Source: Aplectana chamaeleonis (lineage: Eukaryota; Nematoda; Chromadorea; Rhabditida; Cosmocercidae). From it: DNA of 64,000 nt. Position numbers and translations under genes: made by a program. Below the pieces are notes generated by a model. It saw nothing but the letters and a program-made list of their open reading frames with translations, was not told the origin of the DNA and ran no database searches. Every line of letters starts with the position of its first letter. Positions within the stretch are counted from its first letter, which is position 1. The DNA lies in assembly GCA_029168955.1 (NCBI GenBank), contig JAPDOI010000271.1, forward strand, positions 338,001 through 402,000, written 5' to 3'. Positions 1-12,087 of this stretch are shown here, in pieces.

Positions 1-2
1 GA

Positions 3-1019
3 GTAGTATCAAAAGAAATTTCAAACGAGAAAGTCGGTACTGAGACCAGTAGAGGACGTAGAGGGAGAAAGCCTAGAGTGAAAGTTTGTCGAATTTATGA
101 TTGTCATTCCAGAGGTGTCAACCTGAAGAACGCGGCAGACCGAGGGCACGTCATGTTCCAATGCATTGACGATTGCTTTGTGACGACCAAGCTGGGTGAC
201 ATCGAAGACGTGCAGTTCCCGGGCGCATTTGCGAAGAAGGCGTTTGGAGATGTCTGGACCGCGTGGAAGACGACGTCCATTTTCATCAGGAAGGAGCTCA
301 CCGTTTCCCAGAAAATCCAGATGTACAAGGAGCGCACTGTTTCGTTGGATGTCGAAGCACTAGTGAAGGTGCTAAAGCTGGCATATGCGGTGTGCACCGA
401 TTGGACGGAGTTCGTCGTATCAACTGCTGCGGTGTCGAAACATGAGACTCTCGATGGAAATTGTATCACCGATTTCTATAAGAGGGCATTCGAGCAGCTG
501 AAAGAAGAACTGGAGATGGAAGCCAGAGTGGCGAGGAAGCCGAAGCAGGGACCAACCGGGTTCGCTGCGCCTGATTCTGCTCTACTCATGGAACGAGATG
601 GACCACGTGGCGGATTAATCACGAAGGTCACCTTGTCATACTCGTCGATGCTCGAGACGCTTCGTAATTGGAGTACATTTGGAGTATGGATTCTGGTGTT
701 CCCAGTGGAGGGAAAAAGCGATAAGTCGGTGTTCGAAGAGATCGTGAAGCTGGTTCGAGCCCATTTCGAGGAAGGTGGTCGAGTGATCACAGTTTGGACG
801 CCTGTCACGTCTCGCAACCTGGTGAAGTGGCAGTCGATGATAGATTTGTGGAGGACACTAGATGCTGCCTTTCTGAGATTTGCGGGTCCAGATCAGTTGG
901 TGGTTACTTCCTCTACTAGAATGATTGAGGGGAAATTGTTCTGTGAAGCCGGATGTCCGGAAAGTTGTGCTCAGTTTTATAAGACTTATGGTGGGGTAGC
1001 GGCGGCGAAAACACTATGA
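3..1019 (+). CDS. Hypothetical protein with AT-hook-like motif, 5' partial
   Basis: The frame is open from the window edge to the TGA at 1017-1019, so the N-terminus lies upstream. The codon at 78 is GTG, not ATG, and I see no reason to start there. Just before it lies a basic stretch, SRGRRGRKPRVK, which resembles an AT-hook or nuclear-localisation patch. The rest, about 310 residues, has no domain I recognise. It has scattered cysteines (CRIYDC, a late CEAGCPESC) and a moderately hydrophobic centre. Base composition is clearly richer in GC than the flanks, and codon use looks coding. It could be the last exon of a host gene or the end of a mobile-element protein; the hammerhead-like motif 870 bp downstream slightly favours the second. 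I do not assign a function. Confidence 0.55.
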   Translation, partial: VVSKEISNEKVGTETSRGRRGRKPRVKVCRIYDCHSRGVNLKNAADRGHVMFQCIDDCFVTTKLGDIEDVQFPGAFAKKAFGDVWTAWKTTSIFIRKELTVSQKIQMYKERTVSLDVEALVKVLKLAYAVCTDWTEFVVSTAAVSKHETLDGNCITDFYKRAFEQLKEELEMEARVARKPKQGPTGFAAPDSALLMERDGPRGGLITKVTLSYSSMLETLRNWSTFGVWILVFPVEGKSDKSVFEEIVKLVRAHFEEGGRVITVWTPVTSRNLVKWQSMIDLWRTLDAAFLRFAGPDQLVVTSSTRMIEGKLFCEAGCPESCAQFYKTYGGVAAAKTL

Positions 1020-1170
1020 AACTGTTCGTCGTCGAGTTTCGCAGATTGAGCTTCCTAAGCTACTGGACTTGTCGATGAGGACATCGACTCCCGCGAGGGG
1101 GGACGTGTCGGAGAGAGTGGAGGGAAGATCGGCGGTGTTTGATCGGGCGCCGCTGAAGCGAAGAGCGGTG
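1020..1170 (+). other. Open +1-frame extension of the preceding ORF
   Basis: After the stop at 1019 the +1 frame stays open for about 55 codons to a TAG near 1170. It encodes a basic peptide (for example HYETVRRRVSQIELPKL). The overlap lies in a GCGGCGGCGAAAACA tract. This may be the true C-terminus, lost to a frameshift or a sequence error, or it may be chance in GC-rich DNA. Confidence 0.25.
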
Positions 1171-1681
1171 TAGGGGTGCTATGACCTACAATAATCGGCG
1201 CGGCAAGGAGAGCGCGGCGCGGTTGCGTGGCGGCCAGAGCCGTATTTAAGGAGAGGTTTGCTGTCCTGAAGAACAGCCGTTCCTGCCATAGCCTTCGAGG
1301 CTATTTTCTTCTTTCTTGTGTTGTGGGGGGTCTCGTTAGCCTGGGTGGCGTAGGGATTCCTGCCAGAACATTCCATTTGGCCTGTGTGGCCAACTCTTAG
1401 TGTTCTTTTCTCCGTGGGCCTTGGTGGCCAATTCTTCTGTGGGGTTTTTTGGGTGCCTTCGTGGCAATCCTAGTGGACTTCTTGAGGGCTCCGTGCCAGT
1501 TATTGCTGAGTGGCTAGGGTGGAACTAAGTAGGCCGAGTCCACCGTCTGGGGAGTCAAATCCATTCACTGCTGGTCCTCGTTTCTCCGTGCCCGTCGATC
1601 GTCTGGGTCAACCTCTCCACTCTCATCCCGTAAAGCTCCAGTGATACTTTTTCTAGGTTCATTGTTAAATTTTGTGTTTCA

Positions 1682-1687
1682 AATAAA
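1682..1687 (+). promoter_or_regulatory. Candidate polyadenylation signal AATAAA
   Basis: A canonical AATAAA lies about 660 bp after the stop of the first ORF, in a T-rich stretch. It would fit a 3' UTR end for that transcript. Nothing else supports it. Confidence 0.3.
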
Positions 1688-1885
1688 TCATTATAATTTT
1701 TCTCGTTCTGTTAATTGGTGCCGTTAAACGGTGGATATTGATCAGTGTGTGCCTAACCTTTCATCATTACCCCACAGTGGTTTATTCGCGATTTTTTCTT
1801 ATAGATCCTACTATTCGAGACCCAGAAAAGGGTCTAGAGGGAAAAAGACGACAAACATATTTGATCGCGACCACTGCCTTTAAGG

Positions 1886-1912
1886 TCTGATGACGGCTTT
1901 ATAGCCGAAAGC
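1886..1912 (+). ncRNA. Hammerhead-ribozyme-like core
   Basis: The sequence has CTGATGA (1887-1893), one spacer C, a GGCT/AGCC stem with a short loop, then GAAAG. This is the order of the hammerhead core (CUGANGA, stem II, GAAA). The same one-nucleotide spacer is present in the motif carried by the Penelope-like element at 45531-47777. I could not fold convincing stems I and III, so activity is unproven. Confidence 0.35.
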
Positions 1913-1913
1913 C

Positions 1914-3250
1914 TAACAACGCAATAAAAAAGATCATCAGAGCTTCCAGCATTGAATGAAGATTATATATTTTTGTTGTTCAATCATCGAAATACGTTTG
2001 CTCAAATTTATTATGATTTTTAAAAGCCTTTGAGGCGCATTTCGCCGCGGGGCACAGCAGACCAGTGGATCATTTTGAGCACTCCAAGTTCTGGGCGGGT
2101 AGGTTTCCGAACATGCTCTACCGATTCAGCCAATAAAAACCATATTTCCATTTTTTTCCTGTTCCGCCGACACTCCATTTCATCTCGATTGTTAAGTGAA
2201 CGGTATCATATTTCTGTTTGACTAACTATACTACGAGCCAGGATTTAAGGACAAGGTATTTCCGTCTTTTTTGTTCTTCCGTTCAAATTCGATTTGATGG
2301 ACATTTATCCATAGAAGATAAATCTCCCATATCCGCTGCACTTGGCTAGCTCTCGATTTCCCCATATCAGTGACGCCTCCCCCCGCTAAACGACCTTTTT
2401 CCTCGATTACTAATGAATGACGGCGGCTTGAACTCTCCCCTGGGGGAGTAGCCGCTTCAGCCTACTCACTGAAGGATGCTGTTGAGTGAGATCTAATCGG
2501 ACGTGCTCATCTTTGTCGTCATCCCTCACATTGTGTGTGTGGTCCACGCTTCCATTGAAACCCCTCCTCCCATCACGCCCGCCCCTTTCCCTCTTCAGGC
2601 GGCGGCAGGCCGGCCGGCTGCTGCCTGGCCCCGGCCAGCGACCAGCCTGACATTATGAAATGACCACTGTTGAGGACGAGGACATCTGACGGGGAGGTCC
2701 ACCTTCCTCCCTGTGTGGCTGGCCGATCGATATGGTTTATTATGGTGGGCTAGCCAAAGCATTGAATGATGTGACCTCTGCTGTCTGTGTTGGGGCAATT
2801 GGCGCTGACCACATGGGTTACACAACACGGACCGCGGCTAGGCTTCCATTTCCGTCCCGTGCTAATTGAATAAGTCGTGTTTTCCTGAGGTTATTTTGCT
2901 AAGGCTTCCTTAGCTTTGTTAGGGCTTCATGGAGAGGCAGGTGTATTTCTGCTTACGCCGATTTCTAATTAAATCCTTTCTTCGATTCCTAGTACTCCAT
3001 AGTGCTCCTGGATTGTGTCTTATATACTTAGAACTATTCTGAAAAGTGTTGTATTTTCAGTTGCACGGTTTTGAATTCGCTTCAGTCTCGTTCACCTTAT
3101 GTGTCCTAAATGTGTTTCGTTTTCGATTTTCACTGTTGTACATATGGTTCTAAATGGCATGCTTCAGGTACAGATATTGATTAAGCTGAAGTTTTTTTAG
3201 TTTTGAGCTTTGATTGGCTGCATTGTGATCATGCAAACCCTTTTCCGGGT
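1914..3250. other. No gene recognised
   Basis: Only short ORFs, none with recognisable domains. A GC-rich patch at about 2590-2830 (77 codons open on the minus strand) has no convincing coding character. Confidence 0.5.
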
Positions 3251-3595
3251 TCAAGGATAGTGTCCACGAAAAGTTTCGTCTTCGTTTTTTCGCGGGAAAT
3301 CGAAAGATTGGGGTTATATTGGAGCCATAGGGTCGAAAGAGCGGACAGAAACGAGCCCAAAAGAGCCCGTATTTGCTCCAAAATCCGCTCGCCTCAGTCC
3401 TTTACTCGCATGTATCAGATATGCATCGATTGATTAGAAAGGTTAAGCGCGAGCGGATTTCGGAGCCGATAAGGGGGCCTTTCGGGCCCGTTTTTTGTTC
3501 GTTTTTTTTTCGACCCTGTCGCCCCAATGAGACCCAGACTTTTCGATTTCCGGCGAAAAAACGAAGACAAAATTTATCGTGGGCACTGCCTTCAA
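3251..3595. mobile_element. MITE, TTAA family 1 (diverged)
   Basis: The ends match the family 1 terminal repeat (AGGCAGTGTTCACGATAA) with changes: left GGATAGTGTCCACGA, right ATCGTGGGCACTGCCT. Flanks are TCAA on both sides. The interior shares the GAGCCCAAAAGAGCCC block with the copy at 27240. Confidence 0.6.
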
Positions 3596-3639
3596 TATAG
3601 AAAATAGTTCTTTGCTGGCATAGGTACTTTTTGCTTCTT

Positions 3640-5520
3640 GACGTTTTTTTTTCTGTACTTGCCGCCGAAGGAAGTCAAATATTTGATTGTACTTTTTGTC
3701 CCTATTTCAAGAAAAAAAAACCATCGTCGTATCTCATTACAGCGTCAATTTTTGTGTATTCTAGATTTGTGGACAGATCAAATAGTTACTCGAACGATTT
3801 TATTTTCTAAGTTTTCAAATACTATTCTATTAATTCGGGAATTTGAATTATCTATTGTCGAATATTCGGTTGTTTCAGGCTTCCGATATATTCTGTTCTT
3901 CGAAACATTTATTCATGCGCAAATTCAAATTTGGCTTTCTTAGAAAATTCCATTCATTCTGACATATGAGTTTTCAACCTTCCGAAAATTCAATTTGTTT
4001 TGGAATTTTTATAACTAAAATAGTAGCTAAAACTTTCAAAAAATAATGAAAAACCAGAATAACTGAAAGAACTCGTTTCTCCTTCCAAACACTGGATTTA
4101 TTCGGATATCTAGTTTATTTGTTTTTTCGACATTTCGATTCATTTGTGATTAGGATTAATGGTTTTTTGACAATTGTAATGATTCTGGGAATTGGAACTC
4201 TTCGATGTTTCGTTATTTGATCTATTCGGGATTTTGAATTTTTCTCCATTTGAATATTTTTGGGGATTCTGGATTGTTTGGGTTTTCGAAACGTTCATTC
4301 ATACGACAATGTGAATTTTTCCTTTTTCCAATATTCGGTTTATTCAGGAATATGAATTTTCAGTTTTTCGAAGGCTTACTTCATCAAGGAATTTCAATTA
4401 CCGCTTTTTTCTCTTCCTCTGTTCGTTGAGTAATCTGAATTGAGAGATTTTTCGAATGTACTATTCTGTTCCCTCCGGGATTAGATCTTCGAATCATGTA
4501 AGACTCTTGATTACTCAGCTTTTCAGTGGTTCCATGTATTCGAGAATCAACTTCTTTTTCGATTATTCGATCGTTCAGAATCCTGAATTACTCCGTTTTT
4601 CGAAATTTACGTTCGTTCGATAATTTGAAGCTGTCTTTTCACGAGTATTCTATTTTCTCACAGTAATGAAGTGTTCCGTTTTTCAAAGATTTCATTTATT
4701 TGGGAATTTGAATCACCCGTTTTTCGGGTGTTGGGCTCATTCAGATGCCTGGTTTATGCAATTTTTTCGAATGTTCAGTTTCTTTGAAATTTTAAAATTT
4801 TCTACGAAAATTCATTTGATTTCCTGATTTGAATTTTTCGATATGCATTTGTTTGGGAAACTTGAGTTTTTGCTGATTCGACTACACGAGTCATTGACGA
4901 TTCGGGATTATTCGTTTTCCAAAATAATTCCTTTTTTCGGGATTCTGAATTACTCGTTTTCCGAACGTGTATGCGTATACGAGTTTGCAATTTCGGATTT
5001 TTCGATTATTTGTCTCATTTAAAATTTTGATGAGCATATCCGCTTTTTCTAAAACTTGATCGTTCGGAATTCAAACTGTGAGTTTTTTTTTCGAGTATTC
5101 TGTTACTCCAGAAATTTGAATTTTTACTCTTTTTGAATTTGCGCTTCATTTGAAATTCCATGTTATCCCTAATTTCGAATGCTTGGTTCAGTCAAATTGA
5201 ATTTATTCCTTTTTCTCTAGTACGTTTTATTTGTTGAAGAAGTTGATTTACCTGTTTTTCGATTAATCGTTTCATTAGGAGAGTCGTAATGTTCGATTTT
5301 TTTCAAATATTCAGCAACTTTTGTGTGACCATCTTCGAATACCCGATCACAAAAAGTTGACAAATTTTCGAAATTGTCGAAAAGTTGTTCAAATGGTGAT
5401 CACTCTAATATGTATATTCGGATCGAATATAGACGAGTTTTATAGAATTTGCCCATTTATTCCAGGAAAGTGGTTCTTGGAATCTGAAAGGAAGCTACAT
5501 TATTGGGATTTTTTTTAGAA
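3640..5520. repeat. Degenerate AT-rich satellite, about 42-bp period
   Basis: This stretch repeats variants of TTTTTCGAA..TTCATT..TTCGGGAATTTGAATT. Written on the other strand, it resembles the 42-bp unit of the cleaner arrays at 55756 and 57497. Units are heavily diverged and spacing is uneven. I see no coding potential. Confidence 0.55.
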
Positions 5521-6486
5521 TGTTCTTATCGAAAAATCCATTTATTCTCAACAAGCGTCGATCGCACATATCCTGTGTATTCCTTGTCTTTGATGTTGCA
5601 GTGAACTAATTAAATTCGGAATGTGAAAGACTCTGTCAACCGTTGCCTTGAAAAATTGTCAATGACATTCAAAAACCTCAAAATTTTCTATCCGCTTTTA
5701 TTACCTGTTAGTACTTGTAAATGCTGAGACTTAAGCCTTCTTTTGAAATCTCGTTAAATACAGTTCGACCGATTTTTTTCAAATTCCTTGAGTATCGATT
5801 CATATTGTTCTCTATTTTTTTCTTTTTCTTTGCACTTGAATGAAAGTGCTTTTTAATTTTTTTTTAAATCGTTGCCTTTGTTTTGAACGTTGTTCATTTC
5901 TGCGTTTTCGATGATTATTGAGTTCGGGTCATGCTGCTTTTGAATTCATTTGGTCCTTTTTTGAAGGCATCTGTCTACTGTTTTTTTGAATTTTGTGATA
6001 ACTTTTTGCTCATAATATTTCCTCGTGTGAAATAAGTGAAAGTGGCAGCTAAAACCATTATTTTTCTTTTTTCCCTTCACTGTTTTTAGACAGGGTCTTG
6101 CATGAAAAATAATCTAAATGTAACTAATATTTCTGGAAATAGCAAGGTAGAAGAAGATTTACGTTTTCATTCAATAGAGAGTAAGTATTTTCTCTTCTCT
6201 CTTTTTTCTTTTTGTTTTTACTACTGGATGCTGTAAAAATTCCTTTTGTATCAATCCTTTCGAAAATCTCCCTCGAGCATGTGAGCTTCGTCTTATAATA
6301 AAAGCTGGTTTTTGGCATTCTTTTTTCTTTCTGTGCAGTCTAGAATTCGTGAAAACCGCTTTATTTCCTTTGCTCTTCGGTAGTAAGCTAACTATTCTCA
6401 ATTTTATGGAAGTAGTATTTTCCTGCATTTTTAAGTGAAATCGTTGTTGAGACTATATATTTCTTATTTCCAGCCGTTTCTACTCT
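5521..6486. other. AT-rich DNA, no gene recognised
   Basis: Low-complexity T-rich sequence. Short ORFs only, and no repeat ends that I could pair. Confidence 0.5.
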
Positions 6487-6630
6487 TTAAGGGGTAGTTT
6501 ATACTCCCACCACCGAGCTGCGCGGCACAGTGCATTTCTGTAATATTGATCACTCGTCGCGTCACGATCGATATTGTAGGATTGCACTTCGCCGCGCCGC
6601 TCAGCGGCGGAGGTATAAACGACGCCTAAG
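6487..6630. mobile_element. Short MITE, family 5 (TATAAACGACGCC ends)
   Basis: Imperfect inverted ends: left GGGGTAGTTTATACTCC, right GGAGGTATAAACGACGCC. The GC-rich sub-ends GAGCTGCGCGG and CCGCGCCGCTC also pair. A second copy is at 40796-40929. Flanking TTAA/TAA suggests a 3- or 4-bp target duplication. Confidence 0.65.
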
Positions 6631-7348
6631 GCCATCACTTTGGGCTAAAGACTAGAGAATTATTGCATGTTTAGGCGTTGAACATTACGCTTCCGATAGT
6701 GTCAGTGGAGCTTTGCAATTATCGTTCCCATTCATCCTTCGCCTATCCATTTTCATGATTTCTTAATTTGAATTAGAAAACTCCCAGTCTAATTTTTTTC
6801 TCATAAATCACCGATTTTGAAAAAAAAAATCAGGACTACTTTGTTGAAGTACTGTTCATTTGACAGCTTTTTGCAATAACATTTTGCTCAACAAATTAAT
6901 AGAAAAAGCAGAATCAGAGCGAATAAACTTTTATTCCACAAACTTTTACTTGTTAGAAAATTCGAATTACTTGTAAGGGGATCGTAAAAATTCTTGGAAA
7001 AGTACTAGGAGGAACGAGGGCTCGTAAGGGCGCTGAGACTCTTTCCAATGATCTGTTGGACCCGGCGAAGGTGCCAATAGAAGCTAATGAGAAACATTGC
7101 AGTGAACCTTGCATCACGCCATGGTCTTCCCGAAGGCGTTTCTGTCGTTTTTTTAAAATCACCTATAAAAGATTTCTCAGAATTATCAAGCACTCTGAAA
7201 TAGATTTCTTGTCGATTTTTTTGAAACTGGAATAGAAAGAGGGCTTGTGGACCTTAGAGATTTTATTTCGTCACTTAAATTTTTATTTCGCCGTTTGTCC
7301 TTAGGTTTGGGGTTAAATTTAGTGTGTGCCAGTGCGGACTCGCACTGC

Positions 7349-8086
7349 CGACACGCGACGCATCGGTTTCGTAGGAGCTTTCGCGCCCGCCCTCATCAGT
7401 TGATCATGTGGGGTTTTCTTTTTTTTTGTTTCTCACGTCTTTTCCCAGCGGTTAGTAATAGTAATGGTAATTCATCTTTTTTTTGAGTCTTTAAACGCTA
7501 CGGTTCTTTTATAACGATCGTTTGCTAACGTCCTAATTTTAGGGATAGCGGTAATCGTCGGCATTGAAATCGTCTCCGAAAAAATTCGGGCTTGACCCAA
7601 TTTCACGATAAAGGAGTTTGGAGAAGTAAAACAACAAAAACAGCATCATAGAAACAGTTTCGAACAAAAAAAAGATTCAAAATTAATAAAAAGAAACACT
7701 AAGGCTTTTTTTTGGAGATTCGGGCCATCTTTACCAATAGGAAAATTCTGAAAAGATCTACGAGCAACGAAAATTTCGCTAGAGAAGTCAAAAGGCAGTA
7801 ACGAACAGTAAGTGGAGGTTCTACTTGGGTAAGACTACGAGAGAGAAGAAGTCATCAAAAAATGGGCAGTTTCTATTCGTTGCCGTCGATTCCTGCTATT
7901 CTGAAATTAAAATCCTAAGAAACTGTCGTAATATAACAACTGTAAAATTCAAAGACTCGACACTGTTGAAAAAAATGTGAGAATTAACAAAACCATGAAA
8001 AATGAAGAAAACCCCACATGATCAGCTGATGAGGGGCGTCGCAGAAGCTCGTACGAAACCGGTGCGTCGCGTGCCCGCAGCGCATG
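7349..8086. mobile_element. Foldback/MITE with about 80-bp inverted arms
   Basis: The left arm (about 7350-7430) and the right arm (about 8004-8085) are inverted copies. They share CTCATCAG(C/T)TGATCATG and GGTTTCGTA(C/G)GAGCTT. The interior is AT-rich with no transposase ORF. A signal-peptide-like ORF at 7406-7466 overlaps the left arm (see findings). Confidence 0.7.
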
Positions 8087-8436
8087 TCCTCAATGGCGCA
8101 CGCAAAATTTTCCGGATAAATTGGTTGGTATTCAACTGTCGCCACAAATCGATTAGAGCTTCAAATTTTTCCCATACATCACATTGATATGAAGCTCAGG
8201 GAAAATGCTATACTTACAAAATTTAACCCGGAACTGGAGGATATTGATTCGTAATTATGCTCCTTCGCCCCGCCCATTTTCGTGCCTGTATGCAGGACGG
8301 AGTTGATTCCAAAGATGCGGTTGTGTTTCATCTTCACGTTTCTCTCAAGCAGCCGAAAATTCGAATTACTCAAAGGCAGCATACACGGTCGTAAACGTGG
8401 TTGAGATAATTACGGAAAAGACGATCAAGAATGCCA

Positions 8437-8681
8437 CTACACGAGTAGAAGTTGGCCCCGCTCCTGTATTTCTCCACCCCTTGTATTTGCGCTTTTACCT
8501 CCAAAACGTAGGTGCTGGGTCATTTACATCGTCGGCGACGTTTGTGGGTGGCAGAATAGGTTTAATAGGTAAACCACATATATCGGCGACGGTGGGAATG
8601 GCCCAGCACTCCTGTTTTGGGGGAAGACACAAATACAGGGGTGGCAGATATAGGGGTGGGGCCATCATCATACTCGTGTAG
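8437..8681. mobile_element. Foldback MITE, TA-flanked
   Basis: CACGAGTA at the left and TACTCGTG at the right, each bordered by TA. Further in, GGCCCCGCTCCTGTAT pairs with ATAGGGGTGGGGCC, and TGCTGGG with CCCAGCA. It is almost wholly self-complementary. The apparent 94-codon ORF here is a by-product. Confidence 0.7.
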
Positions 8682-9479
8682 CTGTATTGTGGGGTGGTTT
8701 TTGACGCTTCGAAAAGCGTGGGCGTTGTGTTCTAAACCATGTTTATGGACGTTTATGCTGCCTTCAACTCAGGTAATGAAACAATATGAAAGCTGGATTT
8801 TCCCTATTCTTGAAAATGATTTGGTCCTCCGGTTTTCCCATTTGCAATTTCCGTAATTTTGATGTTAATTTCCTTTTATCCTTATCCTCCGCCGTGCTGC
8901 CTTTCCTGTCCAAACAAAGTGCATTTCAGATGCTAGAACGGTTACGATTATGACTGCCGTATTTCGTTACTGCCTGTTATTTGCCGTATTCTTTCATTTA
9001 GGACGTCCTGCTACTAGAGGTGATTAGTTCATGCGTTTTTTTTTCGGGATTCTGGATATTGCCTACCTTTTCTTTTATTGCTTGTGTCAGGATCAGAAAG
9101 GCAACATTATAAGACATTATTTTATTTAACAAAAATGAAAAATTGATAAATTACGATTGTCGATGGTATAGTTGTAGGTGAAAATATTCGTCCTTGTGAT
9201 GACCATTGTAGGTTTTTGTCTCTGGTGAGGCGTTAAAATGATGAAGATAGGGCGCTGTCAGTTAAAGTGCAAGGTTTTTCCACTTACTCGAAACCGGACT
9301 AAACGCCACGTAGTTTATCGCGTCTGCAAATTACTCCTCATAAATGTGAATTGGCAATGAAGTTGATTAGTAGACCGGCGCCATTTCACGACCTATAACC
9401 ATTGGGAATGTGCTAGAAAACATATCTTAAGTGGTACAGTTTTCTTTCTCCAATTGGTGTAATGTTCTGGAATACTGAC
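8682..9479. other. No gene recognised
   Basis: Mixed-composition DNA without paired repeat ends or sustained coding frames. Confidence 0.5.
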
Positions 9480-11190
9480 TATGAGATGGTGTGAAGTGTG
9501 CTATTGGGACGGTATATGTGAACGGGTTCGAGCTTTAGCTCGAGAAAGACTAGCTTGGTGTCTCCGCGTCTGTGCCGAGTTGGGCCTAAAGGCTTCAATG
9601 CGGCAATATCGCGGAGCCGCTGCAGCAGTTATGTATTTACGCAGACGATTTAATAGCTTCACTTTGAAAGAAAAAAGCTTCCGAAAAATCAACAAATTTT
9701 TGCTATCATCTCAGTGTATTTTTTTTCTGAATCTTTTTTTTTCTACTAGTTGTGGTGCAGTTTTATGCTGGAACAATACTTATTAGCAAACACAGTATTC
9801 TGTGAGAACATATGAAAATAGATAGTATCGCGGCGCGGTCGAGGATTAGGGCCCGAACTCGAGTGCGAGGTGATAAACTTTTCCATCTGGTACGCGTCCT
9901 TCGTTCGATGAAGAAGGTTGTTAAGATATTGAGATGATGAGAAGTTTGTCGCTTAACCCGTTACTTGGCGGTGAATTTGATTTTAAGCTCGAAGAAGACT
10001 GCATTCGCGGCTTTGAGGTGCGGACGGGTTGGGGCCTAGAGGCCCAAACGCGGCGCTATCCCGGATCTGCTATTTTTTATTGAAGAGGATTAGAACAGTT
10101 CATATAAAATGCCAGAATATTGAAATTTGAAGGCTTTTAACTTGAATAAACTTTAAAAAATCAATATAATTTGTCAAATTCCGGCGAAGTTTACTCTTCG
10201 CTGATTCGAACATTTTTCAATAGATGTAGTGTGTATATCATTCATCCATTCTGTAAAAAAAAACAAAAAAAAAGATGAGTATTAATCCTGAGCTGTCAGG
10301 GCGAGTGACGAAAAGAAAGTCATCGTAAACGCTATTTGGTGTTTCTTCTTTTTTTGGTGTTTTTTCTCTGAATTGTTTTTTTAGACTTGGAATCATGTCT
10401 ACTTAATTTTAAATCCGAAAGTTTTCGTAGATTTTGAAGCCCATAATTCTGTGGTTTGCTGGCATATCTAAAGTGGCTTTTCTATAAATTCGGCGGAGAA
10501 TTCTTTTTTTTTGCCTTGGAAAGACTTCCGTGGCGGCCCCGCTAAGAGGCTGGGTTGGGGTCTAGGTGCTTAAACGCGGCGCTATCGCGGTACCGCTGCG
10601 ACTATCTTGTCGCAACTACGGACAGAAAAGTTGACGAAAAAAAGCATTTTCCTTCAATCAAAACAATTCAAAAATCAATCTAAAATTTCAATCTCCGGTG
10701 GATGTGATTTTTGTTGATTCGAATGTATTCTCATCAACTGTAGTGCAGATTGGTGCTGAAACATCATCAACAAGCTAAATATTCTGTAAAATCGAGGAAA
10801 GGAGGATGTTATCGTGGAGATGTCGTGGCACAGTCAAAGACTGCGTAGTCGCTGCGTAAATATTATGTTGACAGATAACATAAAAATGCAAAAATTGCAT
10901 GCTTTGAAAATTTTGAAAGCCCGGGTCAGAAAACTTTCGAAAATCAGCGCATTTTTTTTCAGTACACAAATTGCAAATTTTTAGTGCTCAATAGTTACAA
11001 ACAGAACCCGCACATGAAAAATTTGAAAAAATCATTATGTGTTTTATGGTAAATCTAACTCTTTATTGGATCAAACTTTTTTTTCAACAACTGTGAGACA
11101 AATCTTTATACCAGCGGTATATTGCGGAAGTGATTATTGTTGTGGAACTGTCGCGGCGCAGTAGAAGACTGTGGTGAGAACGTGGAGCGG
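9480..11190. repeat. Diverged tandem array, about 500-bp unit, three to four copies
   Basis: The block GGGTTGGGGCCTAGAGG plus ACGCGGCGCTATCGCGG recurs near 9580, 10030 and 10550. It is followed each time by a T-rich segment with a variant of TGTAGTGCAG..TTGGTGCTG and ATTCTGTAAAA, and near 11140 by GTCGCGGCGCAGTAGAAGACTG. The units are old and partly deleted. Confidence 0.5.
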
Positions 11191-11199
11191 TCGGGGTTT

Positions 11200-12029
11200 A
11201 TTTTTTGAGGGTTTCCATTTTTTCAACTTGTAACACTTTGAGCGGAGTTCTTAAAAATTATATAAACTTTCTTATCTTTTTCCAAATACGTAAGCTTTGT
11301 GATAGAAGGTCTTTCTCGAGTTTTTTTTGTCATAGTTTTTCCCATAGTAGCTTACTGCCCATTCGCATGCACATTTTTATACTTGACAGTTACCAATATT
11401 TTCATATCTTCGAAAAAAGCAGTTCCAAAATAGCTGTGGAAACTTTTTATATGGTACAATTTTTGAGTTTTTTGTTTTACGGGGCAGTCTTTTCGCTTCA
11501 TTGGAAATTCGGGAAATCCCCATAAGCCTTGTTCAGTGGCTGACGTGATTTCTCAATCATATGAGTCATTTGGTGGCTTATCTGATGCATCTGGAATGAG
11601 TAGTTGGGCTTCATTCTAGGAAGAGTAATGGCTAGAGTTATTTCGAAAACTTCCTGCAGCTTAATAGGCCATTTGTAAGTACAGCTGGGTTGTGTACTAG
11701 TTCCAGTGATGGAGAAGAACAGAATTAATATACGAGAAGTTGATTATTCACCGGGGAAATATTTTGCTGAGCCTAGATTGGCCTCTGTAGTCAGCAGTTA
11801 GAGTGAGGCTTCCACAAATCATTTTTCCATCCGAAGTGAACTGTGAAAATATATATTCCTTTTATCATCGTCTGAAGAAAGTTGGAGCCTGGAGCTTACA
11901 GAATTATGTTTTTGTGAAAATCAAGGATATACAGAAGGGTCATGGCGTCTTGATTACCGCGAAAAAATCCATATATTTTGCCTTTGCAGTATCAGAGAGG
12001 TTGGGGCTCTTTAAAAATTTTAATTCCAA
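11200..12029. other. No gene recognised
   Basis: Two ORFs of just over 100 codons (11205-11525 and 11803-12159, plus strand). Both are AT-rich, lack recognisable domains, and the second runs into the RTE insertion. I read them as chance. Confidence 0.45.
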
Positions 12030-12087
12030 GTATCCTTCATTTCCCGCTACTCGTAGTCATATTATCACAATCGTAGATGCGAAACGG

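Noticed and set aside
104..469. 121-codon minus-strand ORF
   Set aside because: Antisense shadow of the stronger plus-strand ORF, which is open throughout and has better codon character.
8397..8681. 94-codon ORF
   Set aside because: It lies almost wholly inside a foldback MITE.
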